This document shows positions 1 to 9,707 of a DNA stretch of 64,000 nt, piece after piece (the stretch's first letter is position 1; each line of letters starts with the position of its first letter). The DNA is from Marivirga lumbricoides (GTDB lineage: Bacteria > Bacteroidota > Bacteroidia > Cytophagales > Cyclobacteriaceae). The notes beneath the pieces are model-generated. The model had not been told where the DNA came from. It ran no database searches and saw only the letters and a list, made by a program, of their open reading frames with translations. The position numbers and the translations under genes were made by a program. Where the stretch lies: assembly GCF_014636295.1 (NCBI RefSeq), contig NZ_BMEC01000008.1, positions 1-64,000 of the forward strand. The letters are read 5' to 3'.

Positions 1-44
1 CCCATGATGCCCTGGGGAAAATGGCACCGATAGAATTTTCAGAA

Positions 45-80
45 TTTACCTCTGTTGGCGGTACCGCCAACAGAGGTAAA
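45..80. repeat. 36-bp perfect palindrome
   Basis: Positions 45-62 are the exact reverse complement of 63-80, centred on GGTACC; the match stops at 44/81. Transcribed, it would fold into a long hairpin with a GC-rich upper stem. It lies about 30 bp downstream of the stop of the DUF3857 gene, so it could end that transcript, but there is no T-run. It could also be a dispersed palindromic element or a protein-binding site. The gene to its left is outside the window. Confidence 0.85.
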
Positions 81-111
81 ACTGTAACTTCTGACAAATA
101 AACAGTTCTAA

Positions 112-1773
112 TTAGGGGAAGCCTACAATAGGAAGGTAAACCGGAGATTTCCTGCTATTGCTTTTCTTCAGGCTTATCTTTAAAGGATCTAAAAGCGTGG
201 GTGCTACAGCATATTTATCGGCTAGCTTTGAAGCAGCCCCCCTGATGGAGAAATTGGCGGTAAAATAAAGTTCGGGGAGCTCCTGTTTAGCCTCATCAAA
301 AGAAAAGTCTTTAATGCTAAAATCAGGAATCCCAATATATCTTCTTACCCATTTTTCCTGATCACTTAGAGGCAAGCCTGGATAACTCCTAACCCCCATA
401 TATTCAGTCCCCTGCCCTATAAATGATGAATTAATTGTACTCACCGCGTTCCCAGTTACATCAAGATTGATAGCAGCTTTAAGTATAATTTTATTTCTAT
501 CATTTAAATAGTTAGGGGTTCTAATAAGCTGTGCCTGATCATTTTTCATCACTAAAGCATACCTATCATCAGTAAATCCTCCCAGGTAACCAGCAGGTAT
601 CTTTTGATTAGTGCATTCAAGCCAAAGCGTATCATTTTCAAGAGGTACATGTAGAATTATATGGTTAAAATTATCATATGGAAAATCAGGGTCAACTTCT
701 AAACTGTTTCTTCCCCCAAAGACCCAGGAATAATTAGCTTCAATTCCAACTGCTTCCAACAGGCACTTAGTATAAAAAGATAAACCTTTGCAATCACCAT
801 AGCCAACTTCATCCACCGTAGCTGCACTAAATGGCTGGAAACCTCCAACACCCAATTGAATACTTATATATCGGGTTCTATTCTGCATGTACTGATAAAT
901 TGCTTCAACTTTCGACTTTTTATCGGGCAAGTCAGCTACCAGCTTTCGCATTTTGATTTTCGTTTCTTCAGATAAATCATTCAATCCTTCATTAAGAGCT
1001 TGTTGCCATTTTGCCATTCCGTTCCAGGTAGACATATCCCCTGAATAACCTTCATAACTAAATTTTGAAGGAGCCAATTGCAGAACCGGAGTAAAACTAC
1101 TTACGCCTCTACTAAGAGGCTCTTCATCAATCGCCTGAAAACTTTCAAACTGCCATTTCATTACTTCCACATCTTTATTGGTAGTAATTTCAGGCTGTTG
1201 GCTGGTATGAGTTAGTTTGTAACGCGGTTTTAATTCCAGTGGATAAGTAACTGTATAATTGGAATTCTGAATGGAAGTATTGAAATCAGGTACTAAATAC
1301 CAATTGGGCACTGAATATAAATATTTATACTGCAATTCATATTCAAATTCTATGGTATAAGGATGCTCCTTCTGAACTAAATCAGCATATTTCACCCTGC
1401 TGTCTTCATACAAAGAAGCGCCTGAAATATTACTGTAGTCTTCAAAGTCATTACTTTTTAATTTTTTTATAAGCTTCCCATTTTTATCATACACATTAGC
1501 ATAAATAGATTTGACTTTAATTAATTTATCATACCCAAGTAAAACTTCAGCAAAATGATCTGCCCTCTCATCAAGAATGGTAATCACCATATGTTTTTTA
1601 AAATTGGCCCGCTCCAGCTTTTCAATTTCAAAGCTGCCATTATCCAGTCTTATAACTGCTGTAGCATCCTTTAACAATTCTTCAGGAATAGATTTTACCG
1701 TATAAATATCACCTGATGCTAAAGCTTTAACTGACAGCAATAAGCATATAAAAAAAATATGAAATACTTTCAT
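112..1773 (-). CDS. Secreted DUF3857/transglutaminase-like protein
   Basis: 553 aa with an N-terminal signal peptide (about residues 1-19, ending KALA). Residues about 40-200 match the DUF3857 beta-rich domain, followed by a transglutaminase-like core. Catalytic candidates are visible: Cys328 in GYGDCKG and His371 in NFNHIILH; the usual third-position Asp is replaced in WLECTNQ. Family members are periplasmic or envelope proteins of unknown substrate, plausibly peptide cross-linking, hydrolysis or binding. It is the second gene of a pair; its ATG lies 3 bp after the stop of the paralogue at 1777-3705, so the two are probably co-translated. Family assignment is firm, the reaction is not known. 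Confidence 0.85.
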   Translation of the reverse strand: MKVFHIFFICLLLSVKALASGDIYTVKSIPEELLKDATAVIRLDNGSFEIEKLERANFKKHMVITILDERADHFAEVLLGYDKLIKVKSIYANVYDKNGKLIKKLKSNDFEDYSNISGASLYEDSRVKYADLVQKEHPYTIEFEYELQYKYLYSVPNWYLVPDFNTSIQNSNYTVTYPLELKPRYKLTHTSQQPEITTNKDVEVMKWQFESFQAIDEEPLSRGVSSFTPVLQLAPSKFSYEGYSGDMSTWNGMAKWQQALNEGLNDLSEETKIKMRKLVADLPDKKSKVEAIYQYMQNRTRYISIQLGVGGFQPFSAATVDEVGYGDCKGLSFYTKCLLEAVGIEANYSWVFGGRNSLEVDPDFPYDNFNHIILHVPLENDTLWLECTNQKIPAGYLGGFTDDRYALVMKNDQAQLIRTPNYLNDRNKIILKAAINLDVTGNAVSTINSSFIGQGTEYMGVRSYPGLPLSDQEKWVRRYIGIPDFSIKDFSFDEAKQELPELYFTANFSIRGAASKLADKYAVAPTLLDPLKISLKKSNSRKSPVYLPIVGFP

Positions 1774-1776
1774 GAC

Positions 1777-3705
1777 TTAACCTCGTTTTGCTATTACAAT
1801 TTGTTCTGCCTGCTTCTCAACAATTTGGGCATAAAATTCTTTTAAGTAAAAATACTCTTCCACTGTAAAGAAGTCCTTATTTATTGAAAGGGTTGAATTA
1901 ACCATGATAGCACCATTCATTAGTTGACATCTATATAAGTATTTACCTCCTTCATTTGGTAAGGCTATTAGTAAATCTTTAGGCAATTGCTCTACCTCGA
2001 AGCCCTCTGGTACTTCGATTCTGTAAGTATAATTATTATCTATCGGACATTGTAAGGTGACAGGGAATAAGCGCTTATCTAACTTGAAAGGGTTACTCGA
2101 AACCTTGTTAAAAAGGATTGGACTAAAATAAACTTTGTCATCAAGCATAATTTCAGATTCTGATATTTCAAAATTGATGGTCTCTTTTAAATCGTGCTTA
2201 TTATGATCAGTAATCTGATGATCAGTAATTTCCCAAACAGGAAGGTCATCTTGAAATTTATCAATATATTTATCCAGCTTATCAAACTCTTTTTTGAGGT
2301 AGTAGGCACTATAATCACTTTTTTGCAGTTGAACCACACCGTTGATTCCTCCAGTTTCAAGTATCTTAATTGTACTGTACGCTCTTTCTTTACTTGAAGC
2401 ATCATACTTCAAATCTACCCATCCCGGATTTTCTTCTGAAATAATCAGCCCCTTACCATTTATAGTTTCCGGTCTCAAAGTATTGAATGGTAAGTAATCC
2501 TCAGAAGCATCGAGTAGATAATCATTTCCTTCAAGCCTCACCAGGCAAATGGAATAATTAAAATTCTTGGCAGATTTATAAATTTCATTCAACGGCCCAT
2601 TGCTTCTGGTGCTCAACCTTACAATATAAGATTCATACCCCGCTTTATTAAGCATGCTTGTAAGTATCATATTGATATCCTGCCTCCAGCCCTTCTTTTC
2701 GTTAAATATTTTTCTCATGCTGCTGGACATTATATCAGTATCTATACTATAGTTTTCCTGAACGAAGTAATATATGGCCTTTATCTTATCTAAATCACTA
2801 TCAAGACCTGAAAAAATAGTCTCTAATTCATTTTTGAAAAAGTTATTCCCACTATACACACCTTTGTAGTATTCATCAGCAGCTAATTTCTTACTAAGCT
2901 CAAAGTAGGTAGGAGGAATTAAGTTTACTCTATGACCTCCTGGAAATTGATAATCACTCAGATCAAATTTTATCTTTGAAATATAATTTTCTTTACCAGT
3001 AATAAATGGCTCGGAAACAAATGCAGGAACATTTCGAGAAATAAACTTCTTCTCTACAACTTGGTAGCTATACCCATTCCTTTGCGCATTCTCAGTATTA
3101 AAGGAGACATCGCTAAGAGGTAAAGTACCACTTAACAGTTGAACGTAGTTAAAAAAGCTGGGCATCTTTACCACATATTCTGAATAAACAACAGGAACTG
3201 ATGTTTGAAAATACCAGGTAGCGAGACTGGATAGATTACCATGACTCACTATATAGCTGTACTCTATTATTGATCCTTCTTTAACATTTGGAATTGTGAA
3301 TCGCTCCTGACGTACCTCATCAGATACTTTTTCTGTGAATATATCTTTCTTACTTACTTCTGATTCTACAACTTTTCCATTAATTATATTATAAGAGGAG
3401 CCCTTAATTTTTTTAATATAATCTTTTACTCCATAAGGAATTTTTATTGTGGCCCTGTCAAACTCATTACTATTCAATAAGAGTATCCGTACATGATGTG
3501 TTAAAATAGTCTCAAAATTATGGTCAGTGCTAATTTTCCCTTTATCGAATAAAATTACTGCTCCGGCAGTCGAGTCAGAAATACTGGTAGGAAAATCAAA
3601 ATCAGCAGTCTTTATATCTCCAAATTTCCTCTCTTCAGGAGCCTGTGAATATGAATGGAAAGAAATAAGTAAGAGGATTGAGAGTAGTAGTATGGGTTGA
3701 CGCAT
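1777..3705 (-). CDS. Secreted DUF3857/transglutaminase-like protein, catalytic residues lost
   Basis: I start at the ATG at 3705 (642 aa), directly before a clean signal peptide (MRQPILLLSILLL...SYSQ); a GTG five codons upstream (3720) is possible. DUF3857 domain at about 35-230, then a degenerate transglutaminase core at about 290-420. Aligned with its neighbour, the catalytic Cys is Arg341 (KKGWRQDIN) and the His is Tyr384 (NFNYSICL), while the Asp region YLLDAS is kept. It therefore looks like a non-catalytic paralogue, perhaps a partner or substrate-binding subunit of the protein at 112-1773. Its 5' end faces the secDF terminator. Confidence 0.82.
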   Translation of the reverse strand: MRQPILLLSILLLISFHSYSQAPEERKFGDIKTADFDFPTSISDSTAGAVILFDKGKISTDHNFETILTHHVRILLLNSNEFDRATIKIPYGVKDYIKKIKGSSYNIINGKVVESEVSKKDIFTEKVSDEVRQERFTIPNVKEGSIIEYSYIVSHGNLSSLATWYFQTSVPVVYSEYVVKMPSFFNYVQLLSGTLPLSDVSFNTENAQRNGYSYQVVEKKFISRNVPAFVSEPFITGKENYISKIKFDLSDYQFPGGHRVNLIPPTYFELSKKLAADEYYKGVYSGNNFFKNELETIFSGLDSDLDKIKAIYYFVQENYSIDTDIMSSSMRKIFNEKKGWRQDINMILTSMLNKAGYESYIVRLSTRSNGPLNEIYKSAKNFNYSICLVRLEGNDYLLDASEDYLPFNTLRPETINGKGLIISEENPGWVDLKYDASSKERAYSTIKILETGGINGVVQLQKSDYSAYYLKKEFDKLDKYIDKFQDDLPVWEITDHQITDHNKHDLKETINFEISESEIMLDDKVYFSPILFNKVSSNPFKLDKRLFPVTLQCPIDNNYTYRIEVPEGFEVEQLPKDLLIALPNEGGKYLYRCQLMNGAIMVNSTLSINKDFFTVEEYFYLKEFYAQIVEKQAEQIVIAKRG

Positions 3706-3784
3706 TAGTTTTTTTAGCACAAACTAAATTAATTTTAATAAATTTTCAAGAATAATTCGACACATTCCGTTTTTTTGATCATAA

Positions 3785-3816
3785 AAAAACCCGATCAAAA
3801 AATTGATCGGGTTTTT
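3785..3816. terminator. Rho-independent terminator of secDF
   Basis: Inverted repeat with 14-nt arms (3785-3798 and 3803-3816) around an AAAA loop; the core is CCCGATCAA/TTGATCGGG flanked by A5 and T5. It lies 20 bp after the secDF stop and is symmetrical enough to act on both strands. Confidence 0.85.
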
Positions 3817-3836
3817 ACAAGGTTTTAAAATGCGTC

Positions 3837-6800
3837 TTATGCTTCTACAGCCTTCTTTTTCCTTTTTGCTAAATCCAGTACAATTGGAGTAGCGATAAAG
3901 ATTGAAGAATAGGTACCTACTAAAATACCTACTAACAATGCAAAAGAGAATCCTCTTAGCACTTCTCCTCCAAAAAGGAATAGCACCAAAATAACTACTA
4001 ATGTGGTCATGGAAGTCATAATAGTTCGACTCACAGTATCATTAATAGCTTTATTGAAAGTTTCTTCATTTGAAGCTTTAGAAGTAATGCCTAATGTTTC
4101 CCTGATTCTATCAAACACAACCACAGTATCGTTAATAGAATAACCTATTACTGTAAGGATGGCTGCAATAAATACCTGGTCAATTTCAAAATTGAAGCCT
4201 AGCGCCTTTGCAATTGCAAAAGCTGAAAGTACTACCAGGGTATCGTGGAATAAAGCAACTACCGCTCCTAAACCAAACTGCCATCTTCTAAACCTGATAA
4301 GAATATAAAGGAAAATTGCTATAAGAGAGAATATTACCGACTCCTGAGAAGCATTTTTTATATCATCCGCAATAGTGGCTCCTACTTTAGAAGATCCGCT
4401 GATGGTAAATTCATTACCTGCCATTCGTGATTCATCCGCAACGTAAGTCATTCCCGTTGCAGCAGTAATACCGTCTACTAATTTTGTCTGTACTATATCA
4501 TCAGCTTCAGATGATTCTTCTTCTACTAAATAAGAAGTAGTCACTTTTAAAATATTGTTAGCACCAAAAGTCTTCACTTCAGTACCCTTATTTTCAAAGC
4601 TACTTTCCAGCGCTAACTTTAAATCAGTGGGCTGAACACTTTCAGAAAAACGTACTACATATGATCTACCACCAGTAAAATCAACTCCCATGTTCAATCC
4701 ATTAATCGTCATTAGTACAAGACCAATAACAATCACAATTCCTGAACCGATGTAGGCCATTTTTCTCTTCGTCATGAAGTTTATGGAAAGATCATTGAAG
4801 AGATTTTTAGAGAATGGTGTAGAGAAAGAAATTTTACTGTCATCACCTCTTTTACTCATCCAGCTTACAATCACTCTGGTAATAAATACTGCTGAGAAGA
4901 AAGAACAAGCAATACCAATCATTAAAGTAATGGCGAAACCTTTAACAGGACCCTGGCCTAACCAATATAAAATAGCACCAATTAAGAAGGTTGTTACGTT
5001 GGCATCTACAATAGAGCTATAAGCTTTATCATAACCTGCTGAAATAGCTTTAAGCAATGGTGTGCCACCACGTCTTTCCTCCCTGATACGCTCAAAAATC
5101 AGTACGTTGGCATCAATAGACATACCAATGGTTAATACAATACCAGCAATACCCGGTAAGGTTAAAGCCGCATTAAGCTGGGCCAGTATTCCTAAAATAA
5201 AGAATATGTTGAATACCAGAGCAATATTGGCTACCAATCCACCTTTAGCATAATAAGCTACCATGAAAATAACCACCATAGCCAAACCTGCCACGATAGA
5301 AAGTATACCTTGTGACTGTGACTCTTTTCCTAAAGTTGGACCAATGATAGCTTCTTCAACAATTCTGGTTGGGGCAGGTAATGAACCCGCTTTGAGGATA
5401 TTAGCTAAATCCTTCGCTTCTTCCATTGTGAAATTTCCTTCGATAATTGATTTTCCGTTAGGAATTTCACTGTTAACAACCGGAGCAGAGTACACATAAT
5501 TATCAAGCACGATGGCTATACGGTTGCCAATATTTTCTCTTGTGATTTTAGACCATTTTCTGGCACCTTCTGCGTCCATGCTCATATCTACAGCTGGTTG
5601 ACCACTTTGATCAAAAGTTTGACGGGCATCGTTAATTACCTCACCGGTAAGCATTGCCTGATCGTTTCTCAGTGTTCTTACAACATACAGCTCTAAAAGC
5701 TCACTGCCATCATCCAATTTATTGGCTTTTACATCCCAAATCAATCTTGTATTTCTAGGGAAAAGGCTTTTAATATCTTCTCTTTGGATAATTTTATTAA
5801 TTTTTGCAGTGTCTTCTACTGAATAAATCAAGCCACCTCTCATTTTGATCAGGCTGAACAACGGAGAAACTTCCTGGCTTTGCTCTAGTGAATCCAGACT
5901 TGCAGTGGCCGAATCTGATTCAGCACCTAAACTGTCTGCCTCCGCTGTTGTCTCATCTTCTTCCTTCAATAAAGAGGCAATATCCTGATTTTCTGTAGAA
6001 GCGTCTGTTGAAAGTGAATCACCTGTTTCACCTTGGATGGTCTTCTTGGCAGCTTTTTGCTCAGCAACAATTATTTCATTGGCCTGGCTTAAAGCATCTC
6101 CTACTTCATTAATAGCAATGACCTGCAAAAACTCCAGTTTCGCAACACCCTGCAATAATTTCTTCACTCTCTCAGGATTATCAACACCCGGAATCTCAAT
6201 CTGAATTCTTCCTGTATTTTCAAGCTTTTGAATGTTAGGCTGTGATGTTCCGAATCTATCGATACGGGTTCTTAAAATGTTGAAAGAACGATCAATAGCG
6301 CCATCTACTTCAGTTCTGATTACCCTAAGTACTTCAGAATCTTCAGTATCGAAGCCTATTTTACCTCTGTTAGCTGCGTTAGCAAAAATGGAGCTTAATT
6401 TTTTATCAGGGTTAACTTCCTTAAAAGCATCATAAAATAGATCTACAAAGGTTTTCTGACTTTTAGATTGTCTTTCCTGAGCTAGCTCCAATGCTTTAGT
6501 AAAACCAGCATCCTCATTGTTTCCACTTAAACCTTTAATAATATCTACCGGAGATACTTCAAGAGTAACGTGCATCCCCCCTTGCAAATCCAGGCCGAGA
6601 TTCAATTCCATATCCTGCACTTCTTTGTAGGTAAACTCTATACCCAATAAGTTATATACAGGCTCATTATAAACTGAATCCAGGTAAAATTGTCTCTTAG
6701 CAAAAACAATATTGCCGGACTCATCCTTAGCATACTCTGTGGCATCTTCTTTAATGCCATTTGATACAAATGTGAAAGACAAATAATACACGCACAAAAG

Positions 6801-6845
6801 CGTAATTATTGATGTCAGGAACACAATAAAACCTTTATTTTTCAT
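3837..6845 (-). CDS. secDF: Protein translocase subunit SecDF (fused)
   Basis: 1002 aa, SecD and SecF in one chain as is usual in Bacteroidota. It uses the proton gradient to pull pre-proteins across the inner membrane after SecYEG. N-terminal membrane helix at about 7-28; SecD motif LGLDLQGG near residue 86; periplasmic P1 domain; membrane bundle with IGMSIDANVLIFERIREE near 575; a second N-terminal helix near 700 followed by VDFTGGR; SecF motif IGYSINDTVVVFDRIRE near 905. The Asp residues of the two RND-type signatures that carry protons are present. Residues about 270-335 are an acidic, Ser/Glu-rich insertion inside the periplasmic domain. Monocistronic, with a 176-bp leader region and a strong terminator. 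Confidence 0.96.
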   Translation of the reverse strand: MKNKGFIVFLTSIITLLCVYYLSFTFVSNGIKEDATEYAKDESGNIVFAKRQFYLDSVYNEPVYNLLGIEFTYKEVQDMELNLGLDLQGGMHVTLEVSPVDIIKGLSGNNEDAGFTKALELAQERQSKSQKTFVDLFYDAFKEVNPDKKLSSIFANAANRGKIGFDTEDSEVLRVIRTEVDGAIDRSFNILRTRIDRFGTSQPNIQKLENTGRIQIEIPGVDNPERVKKLLQGVAKLEFLQVIAINEVGDALSQANEIIVAEQKAAKKTIQGETGDSLSTDASTENQDIASLLKEEDETTAEADSLGAESDSATASLDSLEQSQEVSPLFSLIKMRGGLIYSVEDTAKINKIIQREDIKSLFPRNTRLIWDVKANKLDDGSELLELYVVRTLRNDQAMLTGEVINDARQTFDQSGQPAVDMSMDAEGARKWSKITRENIGNRIAIVLDNYVYSAPVVNSEIPNGKSIIEGNFTMEEAKDLANILKAGSLPAPTRIVEEAIIGPTLGKESQSQGILSIVAGLAMVVIFMVAYYAKGGLVANIALVFNIFFILGILAQLNAALTLPGIAGIVLTIGMSIDANVLIFERIREERRGGTPLLKAISAGYDKAYSSIVDANVTTFLIGAILYWLGQGPVKGFAITLMIGIACSFFSAVFITRVIVSWMSKRGDDSKISFSTPFSKNLFNDLSINFMTKRKMAYIGSGIVIVIGLVLMTINGLNMGVDFTGGRSYVVRFSESVQPTDLKLALESSFENKGTEVKTFGANNILKVTTSYLVEEESSEADDIVQTKLVDGITAATGMTYVADESRMAGNEFTISGSSKVGATIADDIKNASQESVIFSLIAIFLYILIRFRRWQFGLGAVVALFHDTLVVLSAFAIAKALGFNFEIDQVFIAAILTVIGYSINDTVVVFDRIRETLGITSKASNEETFNKAINDTVSRTIMTSMTTLVVILVLFLFGGEVLRGFSFALLVGILVGTYSSIFIATPIVLDLAKRKKKAVEA

Positions 6846-6973
6846 TGATAAATGTGATTTTTAGTGGTCAGACTTGATTCGCATTACTATTCATTAGGCT
6901 ACTGTAAAAAGTTACCCGTAAATAGTAATGTCCATTTTATCTGTGTGATTAATTATTGAATTGTAAGTTCTTT

Positions 6974-6996
6974 TAAAAACTGCTGATAGAAGCAGT
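6974..6996 (-). terminator. Probable terminator of the 7022-7396 gene
   Basis: ACTGCT/AGCAGT stem (6979-6984 with 6991-6996) followed on the minus strand by TTTTTAAAA. A second small hairpin, ATTGGA/TCCAAT, sits at 7000-7018 right after the stop codon. Confidence 0.55.
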
Positions 6997-7021
6997 AAAA
7001 TTGGAATGAATATCCAATTGA

Positions 7022-7396
7022 TTAGGGCGCATTAGGAGATATGATCTTCCTAAATAATGTCTGAAAAAAATTAAGAAATACTTTAGTGGAAGGAGTATAT
7101 TCTGAAAAACGCTTCTCTTCCAGTGTAGGAAGTTCAATCAGTAAGTCAAAAGAGTGGAACAGGTTAAATTGAAGCACAGGATTTAAAACCTGATAAGCTA
7201 CAATATGATATTCCGAATGACTTGAATCTTCTCTGTTTTCAGTTTTATTTTCCTTTTTAAGCTCTTTACCTGATGAATGATGGTAAGGATTAAAAGTGAA
7301 TGGTTGTTGTAAAAGCAATACAATGGCTACCAGGATGCCTAGTAAAGCCATCGCTGTTTTCTTGGTAGACCGTATTTTATTTGTGCTTTTTATCAT
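7022..7396 (-). CDS. Small single-pass membrane protein, unknown function
   Basis: 124 aa from the ATG at 7396; an upstream in-frame TTG (7408) would add only four residues and lies inside the promoter-like box. A basic start is followed by one hydrophobic helix (about 14-33), then a polar Lys/Glu/His-rich stretch (about 45-68) and an aromatic C-terminal part ending FFQTLFRKIISPNAP. I do not recognise a domain. Topology suggests a short cytoplasmic tail with the C-terminal 85 residues in the periplasm. Monocistronic between the histidine kinase and secDF. Confidence 0.6.
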   Translation of the reverse strand: MIKSTNKIRSTKKTAMALLGILVAIVLLLQQPFTFNPYHHSSGKELKKENKTENREDSSHSEYHIVAYQVLNPVLQFNLFHSFDLLIELPTLEEKRFSEYTPSTKVFLNFFQTLFRKIISPNAP

Positions 7397-7405
7397 TTTA
7401 GTCTG

Positions 7406-7434
7406 CAAAACTAATTAAAAATTGATAAAAACAA
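7406..7434 (-). promoter_or_regulatory. Predicted Bacteroidota-type promoter, almost leaderless
   Basis: On the minus strand: TTG (7434-7432), 18-nt spacer, TAGTTTTG (7413-7406), fitting the TTG...TAnnTTTG consensus. Transcription would begin near 7400, only a few bases before the ATG at 7396. Confidence 0.4.
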
Positions 7435-7508
7435 CACCTATTTAAAGAATGGATTGATTTATAAAGCTTTTTCTTGATGAAAATTAAAAAACATAAGCAT
7501 ATAGTGGC

Positions 7509-8732
7509 CTATTTCTTCAGAATAATGCGGAAAGTAGTTCCTAAATTTACCACAGATTCCTTCACGGAAATTTTTCCGCTATGGTAATTTTCAATAATCC
7601 TCTTAGCCAATGTAAGCCCTAAGCCCCATCCTCTTTTTTTTGTGGAATAGCCCGGTCTGAAAATCTCTTTTATTTTACCTGATGGAATGCCTTTGCCGGT
7701 ATCTTTAATATCAATAATAGCATCTCCATATTTCCCTTCTTTTAAAGTAATGGTTATCTTCCCTACTCCGCCCATGGCATCAATGGCATTTTTGCAAAGG
7801 TTTTCAATCACCCAATCGAATAAAGGCTTATTGATTTCGGCATTCAGTAAATCATCTTTGCAATCAAATACAAGTTCCACCTTTTTAGAGACACGCTTTT
7901 GAAGGTAGGAAACAGTAGAATGGATTATTTTAGAGATATTCTGATCTGTAAGGACTGGCACAGAGCCAATATTAGAAAATCGGGAAGTAATTAATTCCAG
8001 CTTATCAATATCTTTTTCGAGCTCTCGCGTAACTTCCTTATCTTTCAGGTCATCATCAATTTTCATGATTTCCAGCCAGGCCATTAAAGAAGAAAGAGGA
8101 GTACCTAACTGGTGAGCTGTTTCCTTGGCCAACCCTACCCATACCTGGTTTTGCTCTGCCCTGCGCGAATAACTAAAAGCTACATATCCGAAAAACACAA
8201 ATGCTGCAATCACTGAAAGCTGCACGTAAGGATAATACCTCAACCGGTAAATCAAATCTGAGTTTCTGTAATAAATATAGAAATAATCCTGCTGGTCTTG
8301 CGATTGAGAATCGTAGATAGTGATTGGTTCATACTCCTGCTCCATAATGCTTAGCTCTCTTTCCAGCACCTTAGCTACCTGTTCAGCACTTTGGCGGGAG
8401 CTATCCACATTAACATTTCTATAAATAGTGGGTTTTCCGTCCGTATCCACTACAATAATCGGAATAGAGTTATTAGGAGCTACTATTTCCTGCACTATAA
8501 AAATCAGGTTGTCGCTATTATCAGGATTAATGGTATACTCCAACGTTTTCGCCCATAAATCAATGTAGCGTTCTTCCCTTTCCTTTAATTCTTCTACTAT
8601 ACTATTGGTGTAAAACACTGAGGCAATCCCTATAATTAAAGAAAAAGCTAAGGCAATCCATTTAAGGGCAGCTTTACTTTGGTACATGGATGAAGCATTC
8701 CCCAGGAAGGGATTTTCAGAAGGGTTTACCAT
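7509..8732 (-). CDS. Membrane sensor histidine kinase
   Basis: 407 aa. Membrane helices at about 26-45 and 170-190 enclose an extracytoplasmic sensor region of about 120 residues that I cannot assign. The HisKA H-box is AKETAHQLGTPLSSL with phospho-acceptor His207. The HATPase region has the N box (ENLCKNAIDAMGG), G1 (DIKDTGKGIPSG) and G2 (GWGLGLTLAKRIIE), so the kinase looks catalytically complete. No HAMP domain is obvious between helix 2 and the H-box, and no response regulator lies next to it. A TATTTTTG box on the minus strand at 8920-8913 may belong to its promoter. Confidence 0.9.
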   Translation of the reverse strand: MVNPSENPFLGNASSMYQSKAALKWIALAFSLIIGIASVFYTNSIVEELKEREERYIDLWAKTLEYTINPDNSDNLIFIVQEIVAPNNSIPIIVVDTDGKPTIYRNVNVDSSRQSAEQVAKVLERELSIMEQEYEPITIYDSQSQDQQDYFYIYYRNSDLIYRLRYYPYVQLSVIAAFVFFGYVAFSYSRRAEQNQVWVGLAKETAHQLGTPLSSLMAWLEIMKIDDDLKDKEVTRELEKDIDKLELITSRFSNIGSVPVLTDQNISKIIHSTVSYLQKRVSKKVELVFDCKDDLLNAEINKPLFDWVIENLCKNAIDAMGGVGKITITLKEGKYGDAIIDIKDTGKGIPSGKIKEIFRPGYSTKKRGWGLGLTLAKRIIENYHSGKISVKESVVNLGTTFRIILKK

Positions 8733-8929
8733 TTTTTAATTAAAACTGTATGTTGAATTGTTAGATTCAGGTTAGGTTAAATTAATGGATAAAATAAGTC
8801 ATTGCACATTAATCTATCTGCTATTTGAAGCCATAAAGCTTGAAATATACAAGTAGTTTCTGAAAACGAAAAATATATCAATTATTACATTTTCTCTTTT
8901 AAATTTTACGGTCAAAAATAAACTTAAAA

Positions 8930-8937
8930 TATTTTTG
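8930..8937 (+). promoter_or_regulatory. Possible -7 box for the BON gene
   Basis: TATTTTTG fits TAnnTTTG and lies 90 bp before the BON-protein ATG; no good TTG -33 element is seen. A divergent TATTTTTG at 8920-8913 would serve the histidine kinase. Confidence 0.3.
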
Positions 8938-9026
8938 TAAATATTACTAAAGTATCGAAACTTCTACCCCCACCCTTCTCGTAACCCATTAAATAGCAAA
9001 GCATTAAACTATAAAACTATTGACCG

Positions 9027-9686
9027 ATGGCAGTCCTACAACAAAACACCGCAGATATTATCCTTAATCAATTAGTGAAGGATAATCGTATATTATCATC
9101 ACACATTCATGTTGGCGTTTCGGATAAAACCGCCATCTTAACAGGTACCGTTCCCTCCTTTTATGATAAACTTTCCGCTGAAGAGGATGCTTTAAATGTA
9201 CCCGGCATTGAAAATGTGGAAAATAACATTATAGTAAGTTTTCCGGAAGAGAACATCTTTTTGGCGGACGATGAAATTGAGTATGCGGTGAAAAGAATGC
9301 TTATGTGGGACACGCGCCTGAATATTGAAAAGATAGAAGTTTCTGCCACTTCGGGAAAAGTTACGCTGTCAGGCAGCGTTGATATCTACTGGAAAGCTTT
9401 ATTAGCTGAAAAACTGGCTTTTAATATTTCAGGAGTGGCCGCTGTAGTAAACAAGATTGCCGTAAATGCCGATGATGAAAACTCTAATGATGAGAGAATC
9501 AAAAAGGAAATAGAAAAAACCATCCTCAATAGCTCTTTGAACGCCCGTTTTGCTGTAACAGTTTGTGATGGTCGTGTCACTTTAAAAGGAAAAGTAACTG
9601 ATTTGATTTCCAAGCGTGCTATTACCGATAAGGTGGCATATACAGATGGTGTGAGAAGCATTAACAATCAGATAGAGGTGGTTTGA
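9027..9686 (+). CDS. Three-BON-domain protein
   Basis: 219 aa built of three consecutive BON domains (about 8-75, 80-148 and 150-218), each showing the usual pattern of a short helix, a beta strand with VSATSGKVTLSGSV-like text, and a GVxxVxNxI ending. BON domains are thought to bind phospholipid or other envelope surfaces (OsmY family). Unlike OsmY it has no signal peptide, so the protein appears cytoplasmic. Single gene, convergent with the UvrA-like gene 21 bp downstream. Stress-related function is an inference from the family. Confidence 0.85.
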   Translation: MAVLQQNTADIILNQLVKDNRILSSHIHVGVSDKTAILTGTVPSFYDKLSAEEDALNVPGIENVENNIIVSFPEENIFLADDEIEYAVKRMLMWDTRLNIEKIEVSATSGKVTLSGSVDIYWKALLAEKLAFNISGVAAVVNKIAVNADDENSNDERIKKEIEKTILNSSLNARFAVTVCDGRVTLKGKVTDLISKRAITDKVAYTDGVRSINNQIEVV

Positions 9687-9707
9687 GTAAGAGGGAAATT
9701 GGAAGGT

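Noticed and set aside
2204-2235. Repeated GATCAGTAAT text
   Set aside because: It lies within the coding sequence and encodes a local ITDHQITDH repeat; two copies only, no sign of an array.
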